DNA of 49,918 bases from NCBI GenBank assembly GCA_009392295.1, contig VFGW01000005.1:1-49918 (forward strand). Direction: 5' to 3'. Shown here in pieces: positions 41,021 through 49,918 of this stretch. Position 1 is the first letter of the stretch. Every line of letters begins with the position of its first letter. The notes under the pieces were generated by a model. That model worked only from the letters and a program-made list of their open reading frames with translations. It was not told the DNA's origin and made no database searches. The DNA is from SAR202 cluster bacterium (GTDB lineage Bacteria > Chloroflexota > Dehalococcoidia > Lucifugimonadales > GCA-2719675). The position numbers were made by a program, and so were the translations under genes.

Positions 41021-42076
41021 TTAATTATTTTTTCTGTAGAATGTATAAATTCTAAGAGCAACAGCTACAAGTGGTGGGAATAAAACAAGCCCAAGTAATC
41101 CAGCTACTTGACTGCCTATCATTAATGAAACCATGATTACTGTAGGATGTAGTTGCAATTTTTGACCATGTATTTGAGGTGCCAGTAAAAGGCTTTCAAA
41201 AAGTTGAGTGATTACATATACACTAATTACTAACCAAACATATTCTGGTTGTGTTGCAAGCGTCACTAATATTCCAGGTATAGCTCCAAGAGTAGGTCCT
41301 AGAATTGGAACTAAAGCAAAAATTGCAGCTAAAACTCCTAAGAAAAAAGGAAATTTGATGCCTAGAATTGATAATCCAATGAAAACTAAAAGTCCTACTG
41401 CTGAAGCTAGTATTAATTGTGCTTGAATATATGCCCTTACTACAGTATTGATTTCAGCCATAATATTGGTTACATCAGGTCTAGTAGCAATAGGAAATAA
41501 CTTCGTTATTTCTTTAGGGATTCTATCTCTATCTTTGAGTAAATAGAAAAGGAATATTGGAATTATTGCTATTGCGAGTATTAGCGTAGATAGTTTATTG
41601 AAAGCATTTAAAGTTCCAGAAATAGATTGCTGTATAAAATCTGCAATGATTGTTCCAATATTTCCGATAAAATCATTAAGCTGCGAATAAGTGTTAGTAG
41701 TTAAAATTCCAGTATATTTTGAATCTAACTTTTCAATTGAATTTTGTGCATTATTCAAAAATGTCGGAAGGGAGTCTATTATATTTTTTGCTTCTTGTAT
41801 GGTTGGGGGAATAATAATTAATAGCATTGCAGTTATTACACTTAATATAATAATGAATGTTGTAATGATTGCTATGATTCTAGTTGCTAATTGCCATCTT
41901 TTTCTTAGAGGATTAATATTTTCCAAAAATTCAACTAAAGGTAATACAGTGTAAGCTATGATAATTGAGATGATAAATGGAATTATGGCGTCAATTATCT
42001 GGTAAAGTGCTATGAAAAATATTATTACTGCAGCAGTAACAAATATTGGAGATTTATAAAAGCTTTTGGAATTCAT
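41021..42076 (-). CDS. AI-2E family transporter
   Basis: A 351-residue polytopic membrane protein of the AI-2E/PerM family with about seven or eight helices. The order is two N-terminal helices, a soluble-looking stretch (about 100-150: I-D-S-L-P-T-F-L-N-N-A-Q), then the conserved G-I-K-F-P-F-F-L-G-V-L-A-A-I-F-A-L-V-P-I-L-G-P-T segment and P-Q-I-H-G-Q-K-L-Q-L-H-P. Members export small molecules or act as Na/H antiporters. It lies between PhyH and the ABC genes with only a few bases of spacing, so it is probably in the same operon. Confidence 0.9.
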   Translation of the reverse strand: MNSKSFYKSPIFVTAAVIIFFIALYQIIDAIIPFIISIIIAYTVLPLVEFLENINPLRKRWQLATRIIAIITTFIIILSVITAMLLIIIPPTIQEAKNIIDSLPTFLNNAQNSIEKLDSKYTGILTTNTYSQLNDFIGNIGTIIADFIQQSISGTLNAFNKLSTLILAIAIIPIFLFYLLKDRDRIPKEITKLFPIATRPDVTNIMAEINTVVRAYIQAQLILASAVGLLVFIGLSILGIKFPFFLGVLAAIFALVPILGPTLGAIPGILVTLATQPEYVWLVISVYVITQLFESLLLAPQIHGQKLQLHPTVIMVSLMIGSQVAGLLGLVLFPPLVAVALRIYTFYRKNN

Positions 42077-42081
42077 TTAAC

Positions 42082-42906
42082 TTACATCATATTTGAATTT
42101 TTTTTAGGTCTTCTTTTCCCTGCCCAAGCATCCCTGGAAACATTTAATTTAATTCCACCAGTCATACTATCCCACATTTTTTCTCTTAAAGCTTTTTCTT
42201 TATAGAAGTCAGATTGTGCGGATCTACAAACTTGAGTTGTTAATAATAATCCGAAATGTTTGATCGCTTCAGATGTGTCATGGTTCCATGAAGGGGATAC
42301 TGTTTCTGATGTTGCTTTGCTATTTTTATTGAAAAGGAACTTGAACATATATCTAGTTTTGTCACTTGTGTTAGATGTTGCAGCATGCCAAATATCATAG
42401 TGTAAAAAAATTATAGATCCAGCCTCAACTGTACCCAGCACTTGGTCTTTGAAATTTCCGTACGTTGCAAGTCTATCCGAAGGTGCATTTCTGAAATGAG
42501 TTCCGGGTACTATAGCAGTTGGCCCCATATTGTTTGTCACTTTTTGGGGATAATACATACCTAGTACGGTTTTTATTTCATGGTGCCTTTCATTTAATCC
42601 ATCCTGATGCCATGTTTGGCTTACAGATCCAGGTTCATTCATGTGGCAATGCCTATGAGGATTCATGGTGTAATTAATTCCTAGCAAGCTTTGGAGTACA
42701 CCTTTGACTTTCGGGTTTGACCAAATTTCGTTTAAATCAGGAATTTCATCAAGTATATTGTCACCTGGATTGGTGTCTAATGCATCAGCTTTTTGGTAAA
42801 TTTTTTCATTTAAATGTTTGGGAAATTTAGGATTTAAAATTAAATAGCCATTAATTATAAATTCATAAATTTGCTTGTCATTAAGAAGATATTGGTTGTT
42901 AGTCAA
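42082..42906 (-). CDS. Phytanoyl-CoA dioxygenase (PhyH) family protein
   Basis: A 274-residue Fe(II)/2-oxoglutarate oxygenase, distantly related to the 30148 gene. Q-T-W-H-Q-D-G gives the first His and Asp. H-Y-D-I-W-H-A-A-T and K-T-R-Y-M-F-K-F supply the distal His and the 2-oxoglutarate Arg. P-T-A-I-V-P-G-T-H is the typical strand before the distal His. I chose TTG at 42906 because GGAGG lies about six bases upstream; the start overlaps the end of the small gene at 42899. Substrate unknown. Confidence 0.88.
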   Translation of the reverse strand: MTNNQYLLNDKQIYEFIINGYLILNPKFPKHLNEKIYQKADALDTNPGDNILDEIPDLNEIWSNPKVKGVLQSLLGINYTMNPHRHCHMNEPGSVSQTWHQDGLNERHHEIKTVLGMYYPQKVTNNMGPTAIVPGTHFRNAPSDRLATYGNFKDQVLGTVEAGSIIFLHYDIWHAATSNTSDKTRYMFKFLFNKNSKATSETVSPSWNHDTSEAIKHFGLLLTTQVCRSAQSDFYKEKALREKMWDSMTGGIKLNVSRDAWAGKRRPKKNSNMM

Positions 42907-43174
42907 AATTGTCCTCCATTTTTTCAAGAATGAATTCGTAGCCCATTACGTCAACCTCTCTATCTTCAAAGGGGGCTCTTTGTTGAGGGAAATGTATAAT
43001 TCTCCAGCCATCTATAATTGCATCGTGAACAGAGTTATATAACCATTCAATGTTTGAATTTTCAATTTGAGTGACGGAATTTTTTATAGGTTCATGAATA
43101 GCCATAGCAATAATTTCTGATCGTATGCTAGGAGTTGAAGCATGTAAATATAACAATCTCTGACGAATGCTCAT
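42899..43174 (-). CDS. Small hypothetical protein
   Basis: A 91-residue soluble protein that appears to lead the minus-strand run into PhyH, AI-2E and the ABC genes. It has a basic N-terminus, an acidic C-terminus and no motif I recognise. The ribosome site for the next gene lies within its last codons, so expression is probably coupled. The real start could be slightly internal. Confidence 0.55.
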   Translation of the reverse strand: MSIRQRLLYLHASTPSIRSEIIAMAIHEPIKNSVTQIENSNIEWLYNSVHDAIIDGWRIIHFPQQRAPFEDREVDVMGYEFILEKMEDNFD

Positions 43175-43309
43175 TATACTAATCCTTGAGTATAGTACTT
43201 TTATTTAAGAGTATTATACATATTTAATTTTGTACTGTTATTTTTATTTATTCTATTTTTTGATTTTTTTGAGAAATTGTTTTTGAAAATTTAAATTTTT
43301 AATATCTAA

Positions 43310-44698
<1,389 letters not shown>

Positions 44699-44716
44699 GA
44701 TTAATAAGTATTTAAG

Positions 44717-45193
44717 TTATTCTTTAATGTCTACAGCTGTTCTCCAAGTCCAAACTTCTGCTCCAGTTTCAGGTATTCTTACTTTAACTAGACCGATTTG
44801 GTATTTATGTGGGACGCCATCTGAGGATGTATAGTAAGTATAAAAACAAGTAGCATCTTCTAGGAATTCTATGTTTGCACCTAAACTTACAGGAGTGCCC
44901 TCAGTTTCATTAACTACGCAAAAGTTTTCTCTTCCTCCTCCACTCCATCCAGGTTTTACATTGATTTGTCGATATTCAAAATTATTCCAAGTGATTAAAG
45001 GTAAATTAATAAAATTATCAAGAGCTTTGTTAGCAGTTGAGCCTCCATGGGCTCCTTTTGCTGATGTATTAAGTTTTAAAAAAGGTTCTGTAAATATAGC
45101 TGGCTTAGCTACTATTTCTGCTTCGCCGGAACAACCAAGTAGTGTAGACAAAGTTAGTATTAGTAATAAATTTAGAAATATTAATTTTTTCAT
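44717..45193 (-). CDS. Small lipoprotein, GWTW family (copy 6, minus strand)
   Basis: A 158-residue lipoprotein with lipobox L-L-G-C. The mature part has L-P-L-I-T-W-N-N-F-E-Y-R, N-F-C-V-V-N-E-T-E-G-T-P, a second conserved Cys in E-D-A-T-C-F-Y and the final motif T-G-A-E-V-W-T-W-R. Here the usual G before W is V, the only copy with that change. A TTG one codon upstream of the ATG is also possible. It converges on threonine synthase and follows the aldo/keto reductase on the same strand. Confidence 0.85.
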   Translation of the reverse strand: MKKLIFLNLLLILTLSTLLGCSGEAEIVAKPAIFTEPFLKLNTSAKGAHGGSTANKALDNFINLPLITWNNFEYRQINVKPGWSGGGRENFCVVNETEGTPVSLGANIEFLEDATCFYTYYTSSDGVPHKYQIGLVKVRIPETGAEVWTWRTAVDIKE

Positions 45194-45214
45194 CAATTTT
45201 GTTCCTTTGTAAAA

Positions 45215-46051
45215 TTATTTAAGGGTCAGATTTTCTAGTAAGTTAATTTGAGAATTTGATAATGTGAAACTGGTTGATTGTAAGTTTTCAAGAATTCTTT
45301 GTTTTGTACTTGCTTTTGGAATAGCTATAACTTGAGGGTTTATTACACACCAATTTAGTGCAACTTGTGCCCATGTTTTTCCAATTTCATTCCCTATACA
45401 ATCTAAAGTTCTTCGGATTTTGATGTTTACGTCTTGGTCTCCAATTTCTGCACGTTTACGTTCACCTTTTTGTTCATTAGTGTACCCAAATTTACCTACA
45501 GGTGTATATGCAATAATTGTAATCTTATTTTTTTCACAAAACGGTATAAGATCTTTTTCTATTTCTCTGTCGTATAGATTGTAAAGCACTTGGTTTGAAA
45601 CAATCTTATGTTTGGAAGCTTTTTGAGCTCTTTTTAATTGTTTTACATTGAAATTGCTTACACCGATAAATTTAACTTTCCCTTGGTCTACTAGATCGTT
45701 CATAGCATTCATTGTTTCCTCTATTGGTATTTCTTCGTTGAATGCATGTAATTGGTATAAGTCAATATGGTCAACATTTAGATTTTCCAAGCTATTGTTT
45801 GCCGCTTTGAGCACATTTTTTTTCGAGAAATTTTTTGGGGAAATTTTTGTAGAAAGGAATACTTGATCTCTAATATTTTTAATTGCCTTTCCTACAGCTG
45901 GTTCTGTACCATAGGACTCAGCAGTATCTATATGAGTAGCTCCTAGTTTAATACCTTCTGTTATTATACTAGGATTTTCAATGAATAAAGAGGTGCCTAA
46001 TCCTATTGTTGGTATTTGGATTTTTGTATCACCAAGTTGCTTAGTAAAAAT
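45215..46051 (-). CDS. Aldo/keto reductase with apparent ATT start
   Basis: A full-length 278-residue AKR if translated from the ATT at 46051-46049. Seven-codon context reads F-T-K-Q-L-G-D, the normal AKR N-terminus, and AAGGA lies six bases upstream. A stop (46069-46067) blocks any longer reading, and there is no ATG, GTG or TTG in frame until a GTG at 45814, which would delete the catalytic half. The tetrad is complete: Asp42, Tyr47 (H-I-D-T-A-E-S-Y-G), Lys69 (L-S-T-K) and His102 (Y-Q-L-H). It should reduce aldehydes or ketones with NADPH. A single sequence error (ATG to ATT) is the alternative. Confidence 0.78.
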   Translation of the reverse strand: MFTKQLGDTKIQIPTIGLGTSLFIENPSIITEGIKLGATHIDTAESYGTEPAVGKAIKNIRDQVFLSTKISPKNFSKKNVLKAANNSLENLNVDHIDLYQLHAFNEEIPIEETMNAMNDLVDQGKVKFIGVSNFNVKQLKRAQKASKHKIVSNQVLYNLYDREIEKDLIPFCEKNKITIIAYTPVGKFGYTNEQKGERKRAEIGDQDVNIKIRRTLDCIGNEIGKTWAQVALNWCVINPQVIAIPKASTKQRILENLQSTSFTLSNSQINLLENLTLK

Positions 46052-46428
46052 TTTATTTCCTTGTAATTACATAGTGTAAATTTAATGTTATAAAGATAAA
46101 TTTCTTTGAATTATAGCAGAAAACATTTGCTTTGTTTTACTGTCTATGGAATGCTTGCCAGTCCAATTTAATAATTTGATTTGTATTTCAGAGTAACGTT
46201 TACTATCTGGTATTTTTTGATGTTTTGGTGTTGCGATTCTTAGAAGAGGAGGTGAGTTTATTGGTATGCAGCTATTGCAGTTTAATTTTTATAAAAAGTA
46301 GTCTACAATCTGTGATCATGTATTTAAATATATATTTTTGAATCATATTTACGATAGAAAGAAATTTTTTATAGTTGTACCAGAAATTTAATTGAGTTTA
46401 TGTTTTTTAAAATTGTAATGGAGTATTT
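46052..46428. other. Intergenic region, one possible short ORF
   Basis: 377 bases between the divergent aldo/keto reductase and lipoprotein genes. Apart from the reductase ribosome site and the short ORF at 46261 I see no gene, repeat or strong hairpin. Confidence 0.5.
46261..46341 (+). CDS. Possible 26-residue peptide with strong ribosome site
   Basis: A short TTG-started ORF (an in-frame GTG lies three codons earlier) preceded by AGGAGG at optimal spacing, one of the best Shine-Dalgarno matches in the window. The peptide is small, with two Cys near the start and a hydrophobic middle. It may be a leader peptide for the lipoprotein at 46429 or a chance ORF. Confidence 0.25.
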   Translation: MVCSYCSLIFIKSSLQSVIMYLNIYF

Positions 46429-46875
46429 ATGAAGTTTTTAATAATATCTTTTATTTTTATGTTTGTAGTATTTCTTGTTTCATGTGCTCAAGAAAAAATA
46501 AAAGATCCAGAATTTTCTACCTTGCAAGAACCAGTAATCATAATGAATTCAACGAAAAAATTTGGTAGAGCTTCAGAATATAATAAAGCTCTTGATAGAA
46601 CTGTTAAATTACCATTGAAAATTTGGCCATCTTATACTCAAAAAATGATTACTTTGGGAGGTAACCCTACAAAGGACACATGTGTGTTAGAAGGAGAGCC
46701 TAAGACTAAGGCTGAGATGACAGATGTGGAGATTTTAGAAGAAGCTAGCTGCCTGTACACATTGTTTCAAGAAGAAGGTAGAGCTCCTGGGCAATATTTT
46801 GTAGGTATAAAAAAGGTAAGAATTATTGATACTGGAGAAATTGGTTGGACATGGAGTAATGCAATCGCAGAATAG
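46429..46875 (+). CDS. Small lipoprotein, GWTW family (copy 7)
   Basis: A 148-residue lipoprotein with lipobox L-V-S-C. It keeps L-P-L-K-I-W, two cysteines (D-T-C-V and E-E-A-S-C), V-G-I-K-K-V-R-I and T-G-E-I-G-W-T-W. The usual G-x-K-V-E-I-I segment is changed to T-D-V-E-I-L. Its ribosome site is GGAG. It lies 46 bases before the xylulokinase gene. Confidence 0.85.
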   Translation: MKFLIISFIFMFVVFLVSCAQEKIKDPEFSTLQEPVIIMNSTKKFGRASEYNKALDRTVKLPLKIWPSYTQKMITLGGNPTKDTCVLEGEPKTKAEMTDVEILEEASCLYTLFQEEGRAPGQYFVGIKKVRIIDTGEIGWTWSNAIAE

Positions 46876-46921
46876 ATTATGAAAGTAATGATTGATTGAC
46901 AAAACTTAGAGTTAAGAAGAT

Positions 46922-48415
46922 ATGAAGCCAATTATAAGTGCTACTTTAGGGATTGATATAGGCACAACATCAGTAAAAAGTGTATTGCTTTCAGAAGATG
47001 GTGTTATATTAGCAGAATCTGAAATTTTATTAGATATCAATAGAATTGATGATTTTTCTGTTGAACAGAATCCTGATGATTGGTGGAACGCGACTTGTGA
47101 ATGCGTTAGAAAAACAATGGATCTAACTGATCGCAGAGTTAATTTATTGGGTATTGGTTTGTCTGGCCAAATGCATAGTTCTGTATTTTTGAATGAGAAA
47201 AATCAAGTTATTAGACCTGCAATTTTATGGAATGATATCAGAACTAGAGCTGAATGTGATTTTATTAATAGACAAATTGGTGTGGATAATTTAATCAAAA
47301 CTGTAGGGAATTTTGCAATTGAAGGCTTCACAGCTCCTAAAATTCTTTGGTTAAAAAATCAAGAATTTGATAATTTTAAGAAATTATCAAAAATTTTACT
47401 TCCCAAAGATTTTATAAGATTTAAAATCACTGATGAATTTGTAACCGAACCATCTGATGCTGCAGGTACATTATTATTTAATGTTTTTGAAAATAAATGG
47501 TCTGAAGATATATTAGGTAAATTAGATATTGATCACTCAATTTTACCTTCTGTTTTTGGTTCATGTGATATTACAGGTTTTGTATCAAAAAAATCTTCAA
47601 AAGAATTAGGTTTGCAGGAAGGATTGCCAGTTTTTGGTGGAGGGGGAGATAATGCTTCAGGTGCTGTTGCAAGTGGAGTTATATTGCCTGGTCAAATTCA
47701 AGTTAGTATTGGGACTTCTGGTACTTTATTGACACCTATTAATGATTTGATATTTCATGGAACTTCTAAACTACATCATTTTTCTCATGTTTCAAAAAAT
47801 TTATGGTATCTTATGGGAGTAATTTTATCTGCTGGAGAATCTATTCGATGGCTCAAAGAAATTTTGAGTTTCAGTGGTAAGTATGACGATTTTTTAAGAT
47901 CTACTAGTGAAATTCCAGTTGGTAGTAAAGATTTGTATTTTTTGCCGTATCTTTCAGGTGAACGAACTCCTCATAATGATTCTAATGCAAGAGGATGTTT
48001 TATTGGTTTAAGTTCTCAACATTCACGTGATGATTTGATTCGTGCAGTTATAGAAGGTGTTTGTTATGCGATTCGAGATTCTTTAGAACTTCTAAAGAAA
48101 GATAAATACACGCTAGATAATCAAATTAGACTTATTGGGGGGGCATCTAATACCTATGTTTGGAAAAAAATTCTTTCCAATGTAATGGGTAAATCTGTTA
48201 ATTCTATGAATTTTAATGGTGGACCTGCAATTGGTGCTGCAATGATAGGCCTTGTTGGTGCTGGGACATTTAATTCTATTACTGATATAATAAGCCATCA
48301 AGTCAATATAATTGATACTATGCATCCTGATCATTCGGTTGATGATTATCAAGAACGATATGAAAAATTTCGAGAGCTTTATCCTATTTTAAGGGATTGG
48401 TTTTCTTTGAAATAG
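46922..48415 (+). CDS. xylB: Xylulokinase (FGGY carbohydrate kinase)
   Basis: A 497-residue FGGY kinase. The N-terminal ATPase fold starts L-G-I-D-I-G-T-T-S-V-K. G-L-S-G-Q-M-H-S is the substrate motif shared by xylulokinases, P-A-I-L-W-N-D-I-R-T follows, and G-G-G-G-D-N-A-S-G-A-V supplies the catalytic Asp region. G-E-R-T-P-H and the C-terminal G-G-A-S-N-T-Y-V-W-K-K are also typical. It phosphorylates D-xylulose or a close ketose. The 46922 ATG has AAGA only. Other sugar genes are not adjacent, so the exact sugar is inferred. Confidence 0.88.
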   Translation: MKPIISATLGIDIGTTSVKSVLLSEDGVILAESEILLDINRIDDFSVEQNPDDWWNATCECVRKTMDLTDRRVNLLGIGLSGQMHSSVFLNEKNQVIRPAILWNDIRTRAECDFINRQIGVDNLIKTVGNFAIEGFTAPKILWLKNQEFDNFKKLSKILLPKDFIRFKITDEFVTEPSDAAGTLLFNVFENKWSEDILGKLDIDHSILPSVFGSCDITGFVSKKSSKELGLQEGLPVFGGGGDNASGAVASGVILPGQIQVSIGTSGTLLTPINDLIFHGTSKLHHFSHVSKNLWYLMGVILSAGESIRWLKEILSFSGKYDDFLRSTSEIPVGSKDLYFLPYLSGERTPHNDSNARGCFIGLSSQHSRDDLIRAVIEGVCYAIRDSLELLKKDKYTLDNQIRLIGGASNTYVWKKILSNVMGKSVNSMNFNGGPAIGAAMIGLVGAGTFNSITDIISHQVNIIDTMHPDHSVDDYQERYEKFRELYPILRDWFSLK

Positions 48416-48624
48416 ATTATCGGATGATATTTTATTATTTGAGTGATTTGGAAATATTCAGGTAATAATACCTGCAATTTAGTTCATGTATATACCTACA
48501 GGAAACAAAATTCAAATTTTACATATTTGTAATATAAAAATTGATTAATATTTGATTTTTTAATTTCAGGGTAATATATTTTTAATCACTACATAAACAT
48601 GGTTTAAGATGAGAGGGTAGTAAT

Positions 48625-49878
48625 ATGTTGCCAGATATAATTCTTCAAAAAGTTTCACGTGATGATTTAAATCGTGTTAGAAATTGGTATAGGGAATCTG
48701 ATTCTTTAGATGGATGGTTGGGACATTATTCTATAAATGGTGTTTTAGATATTGGATTTGATGCAGAGAAAATTTTGGCTTTATCTGACTCAGAGCTGAA
48801 TACTTTGCTGGACAACAATCAAAATGAGATAAGATCTATCTATGATACTGATGGTAAACACTTAGGTGAAAGTAGAGTTCTCTTTTTGACAGATTCTGCA
48901 GTTGAGATTTCAATTTTTATTGGACAATCGAAGTTGGCTAATCAAGGTTATGGAACTTCTGTTTTATTACATTTGATGGAAGAACTTTTTTCAAGATATG
49001 GATTTAAATCTATTATTGCTAATTTGCCTGAAGATAATAATAGGTTACACAAGTTATTTAATTCTATTGGTTTTCAAAAATCGTTAGACCCAGTAGAATG
49101 TCTAAAACATGATGATTGTACAAATATCATTGAATTTAGAATAGAAAAAAACGAGTACGATAAACGTTTTTCAGATTCAACTTTTGGGCTCAGTCACAAT
49201 TCTCTGTCTATTACTGGATTGGTTGGTTCTTTATCAAATTCAATTGCGCTTAAAGTTGCCGAATTAAATCATTTGCCTTATGTAAATCATGAACTTCACA
49301 GAGATTTAGCTATTCGTTTGAGGACTACTCAAAAAGAAATTGAAGACTTTTTGATATCTTCCTCGTCTTTCTGGGGTAGATTGATAGCTAAATTTGTACA
49401 CAGTCATCCTGGTTATATTCCTGGAGATACTTTATCTTTAGCTAGTGATTTTTTAAACAATAGTTATGCTTTTGATAGTTCTCATAATCATGTGAATTTA
49501 GATAAAAAAACATATTTAGAAAATATGAAAATTATATTTCAATCAATTTATAAAGAAAATAAGCTTTCAGTTTTTTACGGACATGGTTCAAATATTATTC
49601 TCCCGCAAATTTGTGATGCCCATTTCAGTGTTTTCATCACAGCCAGTATAGATTTTAGAGTGCGAATGATTTCTCAGGAATTAGAAATCAGTTTAGATGA
49701 AGCTAAAGCTTTTGTTAAAGAACAAGATGATGAAATTTCTGGGATTTATAAAAATTTGTACCGACATGATATTATAGATATGTCAAAATATGACATGGTA
49801 GTTAATTTAGATGAAATTTCATTTGATACTGCTGTAAATTTGATCACCAATTCTATTTCTACCAGGGCTGTTTCTTAA
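48625..49878 (+). CDS. GNAT acetyltransferase fused to a cytidylate-kinase-like domain
   Basis: A 417-residue two-domain protein. Residues about 1-175 are a RimJ/RimL-like GNAT: S-I-F-I-G-Q-S-K-L-A-N-Q-G-Y-G-T holds the acetyl-CoA loop and L-H-K-L-F-N-S-I-G-F closes it. Residues about 190-417 follow the cytidylate-kinase-like fold: strand, then H-L-P-Y-V-N-H-E-L-H-R, then a long helical region, and K-Y-D-M-V-V-N-L-D at the end. The expected P-loop (G-S-G-G-x-x-I) is G-L-V-G-S-L-S-N-S-I, so nucleotide binding may be weak. Ribosome site GAGAGGG. No obvious operon. Confidence 0.75.
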   Translation: MLPDIILQKVSRDDLNRVRNWYRESDSLDGWLGHYSINGVLDIGFDAEKILALSDSELNTLLDNNQNEIRSIYDTDGKHLGESRVLFLTDSAVEISIFIGQSKLANQGYGTSVLLHLMEELFSRYGFKSIIANLPEDNNRLHKLFNSIGFQKSLDPVECLKHDDCTNIIEFRIEKNEYDKRFSDSTFGLSHNSLSITGLVGSLSNSIALKVAELNHLPYVNHELHRDLAIRLRTTQKEIEDFLISSSSFWGRLIAKFVHSHPGYIPGDTLSLASDFLNNSYAFDSSHNHVNLDKKTYLENMKIIFQSIYKENKLSVFYGHGSNIILPQICDAHFSVFITASIDFRVRMISQELEISLDEAKAFVKEQDDEISGIYKNLYRHDIIDMSKYDMVVNLDEISFDTAVNLITNSISTRAVS

Positions 49879-49918
49879 AAATTCATTATAGGATTATTTA
49901 GAAGAAAATTTACAAGAA

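Noticed and set aside
41017-41061. Extended N-terminus of the ABC ATPase
   Set aside because: The added residues overlap the AI-2E gene and do not belong to the family; the ATG at 41016 fits.
45215-45814. Truncated aldo/keto reductase from the GTG at 45814
   Set aside because: Upstream codons in the same frame encode a perfect AKR N-terminus with catalytic Asp, Tyr and Lys and a ribosome site before an ATT.
48459-48474. CAGGTA/TACCTG stem after xylB as a terminator
   Set aside because: Only six pairs with no T-run; too weak to call.

Overview
This window is about 50 kb of AT-rich (roughly one-third G+C by eye), gene-dense bacterial chromosome. It holds some 45 protein genes on both strands. 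I see no rRNA, tRNA, CRISPR array or complete mobile element. TTG starts are frequent and Shine-Dalgarno sites are purine-rich. The gene mix is a sulfatase, an F420/FMN luciferase-type oxidoreductase, two phytanoyl-CoA-dioxygenase-like genes, a MDH/LDH2-type oxidoreductase, class III aminotransferases, phosphotriesterase-like hydrolases and a PQQ sugar dehydrogenase. This looks like a free-living, probably marine, heterotroph such as SAR202-type Chloroflexota. That placement is an inference from gene content only.

Layout. 1-7 kb: sulfatase, first lipoproteins, zinc-ribbon proteins, nitrilase and unknowns. 7-9 kb: PQQ dehydrogenase and LLM oxidoreductase. 9.1-11.9 kb (minus): a thiosulfate/sulfur operon (TusA-like carrier, lipoprotein rhodanese, YeeE/YedE transporter, small unknown) behind a leader with a terminator. 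12-15 kb: membrane protein, PEP mutase/isocitrate lyase-like enzyme and an orphan DUF3631-like gene. 15-21 kb: a catabolic run with formaldehyde dehydrogenase, a beta-propeller, Ldh2, O-methyltransferase and CocE hydrolase. 20.8-25.4 kb (minus): two large TPR proteins, one ending in a thioredoxin-like domain. 26-31 kb: amidohydrolase, aminotransferase, TPP enzyme and PhyH. 31-38 kb: lipoprotein pair, a divergent pair of phosphotriesterase paralogues, then HemL-like aminotransferase, GNAT, Gfo/Idh/MocA and another lipoprotein. 38-39.3 kb: an unknown gene coupled to a thioredoxin-like gene with an in-frame TGA. 39.3-43.2 kb (minus): ABC exporter, AI-2E permease, PhyH and a small unknown. 43-50 kb: threonine synthase, lipoproteins, aldo/keto reductase, xylulokinase and a GNAT/cytidylate-kinase-like fusion.

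Main points of interest. (1) At 38841-39326 a TGA falls exactly on the first cysteine of a thioredoxin CxxC motif. A 7-bp hairpin follows at bacterial SECIS distance, so this is a candidate UxxC selenoprotein. (2) Seven small paralogous lipoproteins, most ending in a G-W-T-W motif, are scattered through the window and look like an undescribed family. (3) One of two phosphotriesterase-like paralogues has lost two metal ligands, yet the pair shares a perfect 92-bp inverted repeat. (4) Two similar structured elements lie upstream of minus-strand genes at 11.9 kb and 25.4 kb. The first is followed by a terminator, as in a riboswitch or attenuator. (5) An aldo/keto reductase appears to start at ATT.
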